A DNA stretch of 64,000 nt, taken from NCBI RefSeq assembly GCF_009429125.1, contig NZ_CP045529.1, positions 2,480,001-2,544,000 of the forward strand, written 5' to 3'. Each line of letters begins with the position of its first letter. Positions within the stretch are counted from its first letter, which is position 1. Position numbers and translations under genes: made by a program. Shown piece after piece: positions 1-7,992 of the stretch. Origin of the DNA: Luteimicrobium xylanilyticum (lineage in GTDB: Bacteria > Actinomycetota > Actinomycetes > Actinomycetales > Cellulomonadaceae). The notes under the pieces were generated by a model. The model made no database searches. It was not told where the DNA came from and saw only the letters and a list, made by a program, of their open reading frames with translations.

Positions 1-1
1 C

Positions 2-952
2 CGGGTCGAGTTCACCGCGTTCGACTGGTCGGCGCACCCCGACGCCGCGGCCGAACCGGGAACCGACCACCTGGCCGTCGCGTCCTCGCACCTCGTCCAC
101 GCTCCGGACGGCACGCACCGTGCGATCAGCCTCATCGTCGACGCGTTCGTGCCTGCGTGGATCAAGGCCGACCCGTCGATCGCAGGAGTCGACCCGCAGG
201 GCCGCCGGTCGACGCACATCGCCTCGGCGTCCGCGCTCTACGACGGTCCCGTCGGCGACCGGCTCGTCGCCTACGTGACCGCGCTCGGCCAGCGCTACGA
301 CCCGAGCACGATCGAGCTCACCGAGCTCTTCTTCTCCAGCTACACGTACGGGCCCGACGACCTCGCCCTCTACCGCCGACTGACCGGTGCGACCGACTGG
401 CCACGCGCCGCCGACGGCAGCATCGACACCACGGACCCGTCGATCAGCCGCTGGCGCAACACCGTCATGACGCACCTCCTGCAGCGGACGCGTGCCGCGC
501 TCGACGCCGTGCGCGACGGTGCGGGCCGGCAGATCGGTCTCACGCTCGACGTCCGCGTCGACTGGGACGACCCGGCCGCCGGGAAGCCGTACAACGGCCA
601 GGACTATCGAGCACTGCTCGCGGGGGTCCGCGACCTCAGGCTCCAGCTGTGGGCCTACGTCGGCCGGCCCGTCCGCCCAGCGGCGTCGGTGGCCGGCCTC
701 ACCCGTTCGCTGGCGGACGCCGGTTACGACATGTCCCGGTTCATCGTCTCGGTGGGACTGTGGTCCGGTTCCTCGAGCGACAGCACGCAAGCCCCGATAG
801 CCCCGGGCGTGCTGGACGTCGCGGTGCGCGGCGCGGCCACCAGCGGGGTCACCGACGTGAACGTCACTCCCTACGCGCTCATGACCGACGCGCACTGGGA
901 CGTGCTGTCGTCCGTGTGGGGCGAGACGGCGTCGGCGAGCCCGGCCCCCTAG
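2..952 (+). CDS. 5'-truncated hypothetical protein, TIM-barrel glycosidase-like
   Basis: The reading frame is open from base 2, so the N-terminus lies outside the window. About 316 codons are visible, ending at TAG 950-952. The visible part alternates hydrophobic strands and helices. It contains an acidic segment, LTLDVRVDWDD, and the aromatic segment ELFFSSYTYGPDD, which recall glycosidase-type TIM barrels. I cannot name a family from sequence alone. The stop codon is interleaved with that of the convergent histidine kinase gene: both use the shared CTAG at 949-952. Its position beside a PIG-L deacetylase fusion would suit a polysaccharide-related role, but that is inference. It could equally be an uncharacterised secreted protein. 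Confidence 0.55.
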   Translation, partial: RVEFTAFDWSAHPDAAAEPGTDHLAVASSHLVHAPDGTHRAISLIVDAFVPAWIKADPSIAGVDPQGRRSTHIASASALYDGPVGDRLVAYVTALGQRYDPSTIELTELFFSSYTYGPDDLALYRRLTGATDWPRAADGSIDTTDPSISRWRNTVMTHLLQRTRAALDAVRDGAGRQIGLTLDVRVDWDDPAAGKPYNGQDYRALLAGVRDLRLQLWAYVGRPVRPAASVAGLTRSLADAGYDMSRFIVSVGLWSGSSSDSTQAPIAPGVLDVAVRGAATSGVTDVNVTPYALMTDAHWDVLSSVWGETASASPAP

Positions 953-2718
953 CTCGCCCTCCCGGGCGGCGTCCCGCGAGCTGGAGCGAGGGGACGCAGG
1001 TCCACCACGACGGTCGTTCCCGCTCCGGGGGTGCTGTCGATGTCGACGTAGCCGCCGTGCGCCTCCACGATCGTCGCCACGATGGGCAGCCCGAGCCCCA
1101 GCCCGCTGACGCGCTTGCGCTGCGCGCTCCGGGCACGGAAGAACCGCTCGGAGACGTGGCGCACCTCGTCGCGGGTCATGCCGGGGCCGTCGTCGGCGAC
1201 GCTCAGCCACGCGTCGTCGGGCCCGGGCGGGTCCGAGCCCTCGGGCGGAAGGACCGTGACGTCCGCACCGCGTCGCAGCGAGACCCGCACCTGCCCGCCT
1301 CGAGGCGTGAACTTGACGGCGTTCGCGAGGATGTTCTCCACGACCTGGCCCAGCCGCTCGGGATCGGACACGAACGGCATCCGCTCCGGGACGTCGACGG
1401 TGACGTCCACGCCGGCCGCGTCCGCCGTCGGCGCGAGGTTCGCGACCGAGCGACGCACGACCTCGGACGCGTCGGTCCGTTCCGCCGCGAGCTCGAAGGT
1501 CCCCGCCGCGACCTGGACTCCCAGCAGGAGATCGTTGACGAGCCGCAGCAGGCGGTGCGCGTTGCGGTCGACGACGTCGACGTACCCGAGCTGCTCGTCC
1601 GACAGACCGTCCGCGTCCAGGCGGAGCAGGTCGACGTAGCCGAGGATCGACGACAGCGGTGTACGCAGCTCGTGGCTGACCAGGCCGACGAACTCGTCCT
1701 GGAGCCGCTGGGCCCGGCGCTCCTCGGTCACGTCGGTACCGACGATCAGGTACCCGCCCTCGCCGTTGGCCACGTCGAGCGCGGGTCGCGGAGTGATGAC
1801 GAGCTCGACCTGTCGCGCCGTCCCGTCGGGGAGCGTGAAGGTCCATTCCCGGCGCTCGCTCTTCCCGTCGACGGCGACCCCCATGATGGCGCGCTCGCGC
1901 GACGTCGCGTCGTCGGGCAGCCCCAGCTCGCGGCGTCGTTCCCGCAGCTGGTCCGCGTCGAACAGGTCGACGACGTCCGCCTCCATGATCTCGGCGACCT
2001 CCCGTCCGAGGACGGTGCCGGCGCCGGGGCTGCACGCGACGACCTTCCCGTCACGGTCGGTGCCGATCACCGCCTGCTCCGTGGCAGCCGCAACCATGCT
2101 CTGCATGAGGTCACGCGAGCCTCGGAGGCGCTCCGCCATGACGGCCAGCTCATCCCTCGCCGCGGCGAGCGCCTCGGTGCGTTCGCGCAACCGTTCGGTG
2201 ATGCCGTACGACCCGATCGCGACGAAGGTGCCGATCAGCACCACGACGATCGCACGCGTCGTCGGCGGGGCGGCCTCCGGCCGCGCGACGTGGACGAGGA
2301 CCGGCACGAACGACACGACGAGGACCCCGACGACGGCGAGGACGAGCCCGCGTGCGCCGGGCTGCAGCGCAAGGCCGACGACCGGGAGGAAGAGCAGCAC
2401 GTTGAAGAAGCTCGTGACCTCCCCCGAGCCGAGCTCCAGGACCACGAGCGCCGCCATCTGGGTGAGCGCGAGCGCGTCCTGACGGCTCCGAGGCCACCGC
2501 TGCCACGGGCCGAGGCTGCCGACGAGCTGAACACCGGCGACCAGGACCGCGGAGACGGCCAGCAGCACAGGACGGGACGGCGCCGGGTCCACGACGACGG
2601 TGACGAGCACCACGGCGAAGCCGATCGTGAAGGGCGCCTGCCGGAAGCCGACGGCGTCGGGTTCGAACCAGCGCGCCGCGCGCGCCTCGAGCACGTCCAA
2701 CCAGCTCGGTGTGCTCAC
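949..2718 (-). CDS. Membrane sensor histidine kinase with PAS domain
   Basis: A protein of 589 residues. Residues about 30-175 hold five or six hydrophobic segments, so the sensor is membrane embedded. A PAS domain covers roughly 205-335. The HisKA dimerisation helix has the H-box SHELRTP with the phospho-accepting His349. An HATPase domain follows with the N-box ENILANAVKFTP, the G1 box DDGPGM and the G2 box GLGLGLPI. I chose the GTG at 2718 because it overlaps the upstream stop codon (GTGA, 2715-2718). The upstream extension is Arg-rich shadow sequence. The kinase is translationally coupled to the receiver/PIG-L gene, which is its likely partner. The stimulus is unknown. Confidence 0.88.
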   Translation of the reverse strand: MSTPSWLDVLEARAARWFEPDAVGFRQAPFTIGFAVVLVTVVVDPAPSRPVLLAVSAVLVAGVQLVGSLGPWQRWPRSRQDALALTQMAALVVLELGSGEVTSFFNVLLFLPVVGLALQPGARGLVLAVVGVLVVSFVPVLVHVARPEAAPPTTRAIVVVLIGTFVAIGSYGITERLRERTEALAAARDELAVMAERLRGSRDLMQSMVAAATEQAVIGTDRDGKVVACSPGAGTVLGREVAEIMEADVVDLFDADQLRERRRELGLPDDATSRERAIMGVAVDGKSERREWTFTLPDGTARQVELVITPRPALDVANGEGGYLIVGTDVTEERRAQRLQDEFVGLVSHELRTPLSSILGYVDLLRLDADGLSDEQLGYVDVVDRNAHRLLRLVNDLLLGVQVAAGTFELAAERTDASEVVRRSVANLAPTADAAGVDVTVDVPERMPFVSDPERLGQVVENILANAVKFTPRGGQVRVSLRRGADVTVLPPEGSDPPGPDDAWLSVADDGPGMTRDEVRHVSERFFRARSAQRKRVSGLGLGLPIVATIVEAHGGYVDIDSTPGAGTTVVVDLRPLAPARGTPPGRAS

Positions 2719-3782
2719 GGCTTCGCCCGCGGCGTGTCCATCATCGCCTCGGTCGACGGCTCTGCCGGGGGCACCGCGCCCAGCGTCTCGCTCGCCCGTA
2801 CCGTCTCGAGGGGCTCGACGGCATGCGCGGTCGTGAAGCGAGACCAGTACCGGGCTGTCGCGCGCACGAGCTCCGGTTCCATGTAGTCCCGGTGCGACTG
2901 CGACCCGTACGCGTCGAGCATGCGGAGCTTGGTCTCGACGAAACCGGTCACGTCGACGAACCGGTTGGGGGCGAAGTCCACCGTCGACGAGGGACTCTGG
3001 AAGCACCACAGGCTCGGCACTCGTCGCGCCGCCACCTGCACGGCCTCGTGCACGGCGCGATGGTCCTGGTGCCTGTCGTGGGGCCCGTGCGTGTAGATGC
3101 GGTCCGGGGCGACCTCCGTCACCACGCCCTCGATGGCGGTGATCACGCCGGCTGCAGGGTCCAGACGGGTGTCCGGGAAGTCGAGATGGACCAGTCGCGC
3201 GCCCACGACCGCGGCTGCGGCGAGCGCCTCCGCGTGGCGCACCTCGGCCTCGCCGCCGACGCCACCGCCCGACAGCGTGAGGATCACGAGCTCGTCCCCC
3301 GCGGCCGCGTGAGCGGCGAGGATCCCGCCGGCACCGATCTCGACGTCGTCCGGGTGCGCACCGACCGCGAGCACCCGCGTCGGCGAGCGCCCCTTCCTGC
3401 GTTCTCGCCCCGCTCGGGCCAGCTCGTTCGCCCGCTCGACGAGGCGGCTCGCCGTCACGGGCTTGACGAGGAACTCGTCGACGTCGCGGCGCAGCGCGTC
3501 CACGGCGTAGGCGACGCTGCCGTGCGCGGTCACGACCATGACGGGCAGGCCGGGCGCGAGGACGTGCGCCTCGGGCAGGATCTCCAGCCCGGAACGCCCC
3601 GGGAGCTCGATGTCGCTGACGAGGAGGTCGAACGGCCCCGCCGCGAGCTCTTCGAGCACGGCGCCCGCGCGATCGACGACGACCACGTCCATGTCGCCGT
3701 AACGCTCGAGCGCGATGCGCGTGAACGCGGCGGCGTCCGGGTCGTCCTCGACGACGAGCACGCGGTACCGGTCGTCGGCCAC
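2715..3782 (-). CDS. Response-regulator receiver fused to PIG-L/LmbE-type deacetylase
   Basis: A protein of 355 residues with two clear domains. Residues 6-120 are a CheY-like receiver: acidic pocket EDD at 12-14, phospho-acceptor Asp57 in SDIELPG, Thr85 and Lys107. After a short basic linker, residues 136-330 form a PIG-L/LmbE deacetylase domain with the zinc motif AHPDDVEIG at 142-150 and the second motif HGPHDRHQDH at 232-241. The family removes N-acetyl groups from GlcNAc-type sugars, as MshB and PIG-L do. All recognisable catalytic and phosphorylation residues are present, so phosphorylation by the adjacent kinase may directly control an enzyme rather than DNA binding. There is no helix-turn-helix. 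The start is GTG with AAGGAG about 5 bases upstream. Confidence 0.85.
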   Translation of the reverse strand: MADDRYRVLVVEDDPDAAAFTRIALERYGDMDVVVVDRAGAVLEELAAGPFDLLVSDIELPGRSGLEILPEAHVLAPGLPVMVVTAHGSVAYAVDALRRDVDEFLVKPVTASRLVERANELARAGRERRKGRSPTRVLAVGAHPDDVEIGAGGILAAHAAAGDELVILTLSGGGVGGEAEVRHAEALAAAAVVGARLVHLDFPDTRLDPAAGVITAIEGVVTEVAPDRIYTHGPHDRHQDHRAVHEAVQVAARRVPSLWCFQSPSSTVDFAPNRFVDVTGFVETKLRMLDAYGSQSHRDYMEPELVRATARYWSRFTTAHAVEPLETVRASETLGAVPPAEPSTEAMMDTPRAKP

Positions 3783-3877
3783 CCCTGCTCCTTCCGCGCG
3801 CCTTCGGCCACGTTAGCGTGCTCGAGGGGCGCTCACCTGCGGAGGCCTCGGTCGGGGACCCAGCGTGCTCGAGCGCT
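3783..3877 (-). promoter_or_regulatory. Promoter of receiver/PIG-L and kinase operon (gap after jetC)
   Basis: This 95-bp gap separates the jetC stop from the GTG of the receiver/PIG-L gene. On the minus strand it holds a -10-like TAACGT (complement of 3810-3815) and the ribosome site AAGGAG just before the GTG. Transcription would start near 3803, leaving a leader of about 20 bases. No remnant of a jetD coding region is visible here. Confidence 0.45.
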
Positions 3878-6800
3878 TCACTCCCCCACGAGCGTCACGA
3901 GGCGGGACCTCCCGCCCGCGTCCTTGATCGCCTGCAGGACGACGTCGGCGTGGGGCTCGAGGGCGCTCACCTTGTCCAGCGGCGCGCCCACGACGAGCTG
4001 GAAGCCGAGGCCCCGCCACGCCCCGACCGCGCGCCCGGCGAACCGGGCGTCGGCCTTGATGAACGCCTCGTCGAGGAAGACCGGCGCGTAGCGGGGCCTG
4101 GCGGCGCCCGCGTCGCCGAGCTGGTACCGCAGCGCCGCGCCGACGATGAACGCGACGAGCTCCTGGGACTCGCCGCCGGACTTGCCGGCGATGTGGTCGT
4201 AGACGCTCACGTGGTTGCCCGCCAGGTCCACGCACTCGGCGCTGATCCGGACGTGGTCGCGCACGTCCACGAGCCGGCGCCGTTCCGGGCTGTCGGGCCG
4301 GATCCGGTCGATCAGCCGGGCCATCCGCGCGTAGCGGCGCTCGTGCTCGGCGATCGGGACGTCGCCGGCGGGGGCGGTCGCGAGCTCGCGCAGGAGACGC
4401 CGGAACGACGTGACGTCCTGTCCCTCGACCGGGGTCGCCGTGATCCGCAGCCGGTGCTCGTCGTCGCGGAACGGCAGGGTGGCGAGGATCGCGTTCACGG
4501 GCTCCATCCGGTCGCGGATCTCCGCGGCCGCCTGCGCGATGCCGTTGTTGAGCCGCGTCAGCTGGTCCCCGGACATCTGCCGCAGGTGGGCCGACCACTT
4601 CTCGCGCAGCCGGTAGAGCTGCTGGTACTCGAGCTCCTCGTAGACGCGGAGGAAGTCCGCGTACGCGCCGTCGGGGTCGGCGCTCCGGTTCGGGTCGGGC
4701 CACGCGTCCTCGAACCGCTCGAAGATCGCCGCGAGGGCTGCGCGGCCCGCGCGCTCGGCCTCGGCGGCGCTCTCCTGCTCGTGGTGGAGCTCGCGCGCGA
4801 CGGCGGCGACGGCCACGAGCAGGTCACCGAGCCCGCGACCCTCGGCGCCCGCCCCGCCCGACCAGCCGACCTGGACCATCAGCGCGGACAGGCGCCGCGC
4901 CTGCTCGCCCGTGAGCTCGACCCCTTCGGCGTCCGCGCGCTCGACCGCGTCCGCGACCTGGTCCACCTGGTCGCTGAGCTGCGCCCATGCCTCACCGAGC
5001 TCGGTGACGCGGTTCTGAGCGGCCGCGCGCTCCCGGTGCAGCTCGTCGAGCCGAGACCGCAGCTCGGTCTCCTCGGCCTTGAGCGCGCGGAGCACGTCCG
5101 AGCCGGCGACGAGGGCCTCGAGGAGCTCGCGCCGCTCGGCGAGACGCTTCTCCGCGCCGGCGACGTCGACGTCCTCCCAGCCGACTCGTAGCGCCTGGCT
5201 GTACGCGACGAAGTGGTCGGCTTCCGCCTTCAGCCGGAGCTTGGCGCCGGCGAGCGCCTCCGCAGCCAGCCGGAGCTCGTCCTGCGCCGCTTCGAGCTGC
5301 TCGCCGAGACGTTCGAGGCGGCGGTGGTTGCTGAAGCCGAGCACCGACGGGCGGCCCTGACCACCGTGCGCGCCCCGGCGTCCCTCCGCCGTCTGGCCGG
5401 TACGGGTGAGAGCACGGGGGTGTCGCGCCAGCTCGGAGGGGTCGTCCACGCACACGTAGGCGAACCGCTCGGCGAGCCGGCCCGCGAGCCACCCCCCGAA
5501 CGGCCCCGCCTTGATCTCGAGCCGACCGGGCAGCAGCGAGCGGTCCTGCTCCTCGTGGAGCGGCAGGCCTGTGCGAACCCCTTCGTAGTGGACGCGCACG
5601 GACGTCGGGACGGCGTCGATCGCAGCGCGGAACGCGGTCAGCCGGTCCTCGTCGACCAGGACGGTGACGGCGAACCCGCCGAGCGCGAGCCCCGCCGCCT
5701 CACGCCACGGCTCGTACTCGCCGCGCACCTCGAGGAGCTCGCCCACGAAGGGGAGGTCCTCGGTGCGCAGGCCCGCGGCCCGTGCCCACGCTTCCCGTGC
5801 CTCGTGCAGCTCACGGGGCACGTTGCCCCGACGCGCGCGGAGCGACGCCTGCTCCCGCTCCAGCTCGGCGATGGTGCGGCCCGCGTCCTTCTCCCGGGCG
5901 CTGGCCTCGACGACGGCCTCGGACAAGGCGTCCGTGTGGCGGTCCCGTTCCTCCCGGTAGGCCCGCGCGTCCGCGTGCAGCGCATCGAGGTCCCGCCGCG
6001 ACCCGACCTGCCGTTCGAGGGGTGCCAGGTGGGTCTCGAGCTCCGCGCGCGCACGGCGCGCCTCGGCGACCCGCTGCTCGGCGGCCCGCACCTCGCGCTC
6101 CGCGGCCTCGATCGCGTCGCCGCCGTTGCGGCGCTGGTCGGCGCGCACGCGTTCGAGCTCGACGTCGGCCGCGTCGATCCGCTGCGCGGCGACGGCGACC
6201 CGCTCGGCCGCGGCCTTGTGCTGGACGCGGTTCTCCGCCTCGGCGGCACGCAGCAGGTCGAGCTGGGTGCGGTCGCGCCAGGCCGTGAAGGGCGTCGGCG
6301 CGTCGTCGGACGGCTCGAGGCCGAGCGCGTCGACGACGCGACGCGAGGCTGCGGCGGCGTCGATCGCAGCCCGGTGCTCGAGCATGGGTCGCAGCACGTC
6401 CACCTGACGCTGCGCGGTGTCCATCTCGGCGCGGACCTCGCTCAGCTCGTCGAAGTGGTCGACGGCGCGCTCCGCCACGCGGATGGTCTCGGGCTCCTCG
6501 AGCACCATCGCCTTGTACAGCGAGTCGACGGTCGTGATCTGCTGGCCGGCCTGGATGCGGCCCAGGAGCTGCATCGCCTTCTCGCCCTCGCCCGCGGCCC
6601 CGATGCCGAGCGCGGCGTGCAGGCGGGCCGCGAACGCCTTGTCCGTGTCGAAGGCCGTGAGCCCGGCCGCGGTGAGCCCGGATCTCGCGAACCGCTGCGC
6701 GACGAGCGGCTCGAGGTCGCGCAGGTCCAGCTCGCGCTCGACGACGGCGCGCACCGCCACGGTCTCGTCCGTGCGCTGCGCGGTGCGCGGCACGTACCAG

Positions 6801-7273
6801 GCGCGCAGCGCCGTGAAGCGCTCCTTCGACTGGGAGGTCCAGGTCATCGCGATGGCCGACCACGTGTCGGAGGTCTCGCCGCGCAGCACGCGGTCCTTCG
6901 CGGCCGCAGCGCCGGCGGCGCGCTGCTCGTCGAGCTTCCCGCGCGCGTACGAGACGACGTTGCGCTGCTCCTGGCCGCGCGCACGTCCGCTCGTCGCGGT
7001 GTTCGAGGCACCGTTGAACGGCGTCGTGTGGCTCATCATGAGCGCGATGTACGCGTCCAGGAGGGTCGACTTGCCCGAGCCGGACGCCCCGGTGAGCAGC
7101 GTCGTCGTGCCTGCGAACCGCACCTCGTGGTGACCGTGGTAGCCGCCCCAGTTGACGAGCTGCATGGACGTGGCCGTCCACTGCCGTCCGTCCGACGCCG
7201 TCGGGATCAGCCCGAACAGCGACTGCTGCATGCGCGGCGCGTCCTGCGCCGTCTCGGTGCTCGTGAGGGTCAT
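3878..7273 (-). CDS. jetC: JetC-like SMC/MukB-type ATPase (Wadjet family)
   Basis: A protein of 1131 residues, the usual size of JetC. Walker A is GASGSGKST at 62-70. The middle half is Ala/Glu/Arg-rich coiled coil interrupted by a hinge-like globular part. The C-terminal ATPase half carries the ABC/SMC signature KSGGESQ at 1031-1037 and Walker B VFLDEAF with Asp1068 and Glu1069. This layout matches SMC-like ATPases that pair with JetA (DUF3375) and JetB (DUF4194) to extrude DNA loops. In Wadjet systems the complex recognises and cleaves small circular plasmids together with JetD. The start ATG overlaps the jetB stop (ATGA 7270-7273). No jetD follows. Confidence 0.85.
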   Translation of the reverse strand: MTLTSTETAQDAPRMQQSLFGLIPTASDGRQWTATSMQLVNWGGYHGHHEVRFAGTTTLLTGASGSGKSTLLDAYIALMMSHTTPFNGASNTATSGRARGQEQRNVVSYARGKLDEQRAAGAAAAKDRVLRGETSDTWSAIAMTWTSQSKERFTALRAWYVPRTAQRTDETVAVRAVVERELDLRDLEPLVAQRFARSGLTAAGLTAFDTDKAFAARLHAALGIGAAGEGEKAMQLLGRIQAGQQITTVDSLYKAMVLEEPETIRVAERAVDHFDELSEVRAEMDTAQRQVDVLRPMLEHRAAIDAAAASRRVVDALGLEPSDDAPTPFTAWRDRTQLDLLRAAEAENRVQHKAAAERVAVAAQRIDAADVELERVRADQRRNGGDAIEAAEREVRAAEQRVAEARRARAELETHLAPLERQVGSRRDLDALHADARAYREERDRHTDALSEAVVEASAREKDAGRTIAELEREQASLRARRGNVPRELHEAREAWARAAGLRTEDLPFVGELLEVRGEYEPWREAAGLALGGFAVTVLVDEDRLTAFRAAIDAVPTSVRVHYEGVRTGLPLHEEQDRSLLPGRLEIKAGPFGGWLAGRLAERFAYVCVDDPSELARHPRALTRTGQTAEGRRGAHGGQGRPSVLGFSNHRRLERLGEQLEAAQDELRLAAEALAGAKLRLKAEADHFVAYSQALRVGWEDVDVAGAEKRLAERRELLEALVAGSDVLRALKAEETELRSRLDELHRERAAAQNRVTELGEAWAQLSDQVDQVADAVERADAEGVELTGEQARRLSALMVQVGWSGGAGAEGRGLGDLLVAVAAVARELHHEQESAAEAERAGRAALAAIFERFEDAWPDPNRSADPDGAYADFLRVYEELEYQQLYRLREKWSAHLRQMSGDQLTRLNNGIAQAAAEIRDRMEPVNAILATLPFRDDEHRLRITATPVEGQDVTSFRRLLRELATAPAGDVPIAEHERRYARMARLIDRIRPDSPERRRLVDVRDHVRISAECVDLAGNHVSVYDHIAGKSGGESQELVAFIVGAALRYQLGDAGAARPRYAPVFLDEAFIKADARFAGRAVGAWRGLGFQLVVGAPLDKVSALEPHADVVLQAIKDAGGRSRLVTLVGE

Positions 7274-7992
7274 GCCGAGACCTCCTCGTCCTCGTCGACG
7301 GCGTCGTCGACGTCGTCCGCGGCGTCGTCCGCACCGCGAGACCCGTCGGTGGCCGCGTCGCCGCCCCCGCGCAACCACGTCGTCAGCGCCCGCAGCCGCT
7401 CGACGGGCAGCAGGACCTCGACGACGGGCTGCACCCGGTAGCGTCCGTCGGCGACCTCGTCGAGCACGTGCTCGCGCACGAGCGCACCGATCGCGTTGTC
7501 GATCTCCCGGCGGCGCGCGGCCAGGTTGGTCTCGCCCGCGGGCAGGAAGCCGAGCGCGTAGTCCACGAGCTCCTCCGCGTCGACGTGCGCGGCCCGCTCG
7601 CCCGCGCCCTGCTCCTGCCGGAACCGGTTGCGCACGAACAGCATCAGCAGGGTCTCCACCCGCTTGTACGGCTCGTCCTTGAGCAGCACGGGCACGTTCA
7701 GGCCGGGCTCGCGGACCTGCCGCTTGTACGCGATCTCGTAGTCGCGGTCGACGACGAGCTCGACGAACATGTCGTGGCAGCGGGACGCGAGGACGTTCTG
7801 GTGAGCCAGCAGCGCCTTCCACTCCGCCGGATGCCCGGCCGCCGACAGGTAGCGCCGTTGCAGCACGAGCGCGAGAGCGCGGCGCGCGTCGTAGGGCAGC
7901 ACGCCCGTGTCCCCCGCGAACAGCGCGGGGACGTCGTCCTCGATGTCGGTGGGGTCGACGAACGGGCCGGACGGCGGTGCGACCTCGGTCAT
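7270..7992 (-). CDS. jetB: JetB-like DUF4194 (MukE-like) protein
   Basis: A protein of 240 residues matching the DUF4194/MukE-like accessory subunit of Wadjet and Mks condensins. Diagnostic stretches are LQRRYLSAAGHP, the conserved AYKRQV near the middle and LKDEPYKRVETLLMLFVR, followed by a winged-helix-like C-terminal half. The last 35 residues are an acidic tail rich in Asp and Glu. In the family this KITE subunit binds the kleisin JetA. It overlaps jetA by ATGA (7989-7992) and jetC by ATGA (7270-7273), so the three genes are translationally coupled. Confidence 0.85.
   Translation of the reverse strand: MTEVAPPSGPFVDPTDIEDDVPALFAGDTGVLPYDARRALALVLQRRYLSAAGHPAEWKALLAHQNVLASRCHDMFVELVVDRDYEIAYKRQVREPGLNVPVLLKDEPYKRVETLLMLFVRNRFRQEQGAGERAAHVDAEELVDYALGFLPAGETNLAARRREIDNAIGALVREHVLDEVADGRYRVQPVVEVLLPVERLRALTTWLRGGGDAATDGSRGADDAADDVDDAVDEDEEVSA

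Noticed and set aside
157-2886. Plus-strand frame of 909 codons antisense to the histidine kinase
   Set aside because: Composition is dominated by Arg, Gly, Pro and His, with no domain. The minus strand carries clear HisKA/HATPase motifs.
2719-3009. Longer start for the histidine kinase
   Set aside because: The added residues are Arg-rich shadow of the receiver/PIG-L gene. The GTGA overlap at 2715-2718 gives a normal start.
3783-3877. Degenerate jetD remnant after jetC
   Set aside because: Only 95 bp are available and they contain a promoter-like box and ribosome site. No Toprim/DUF2220 residues are readable in any frame.
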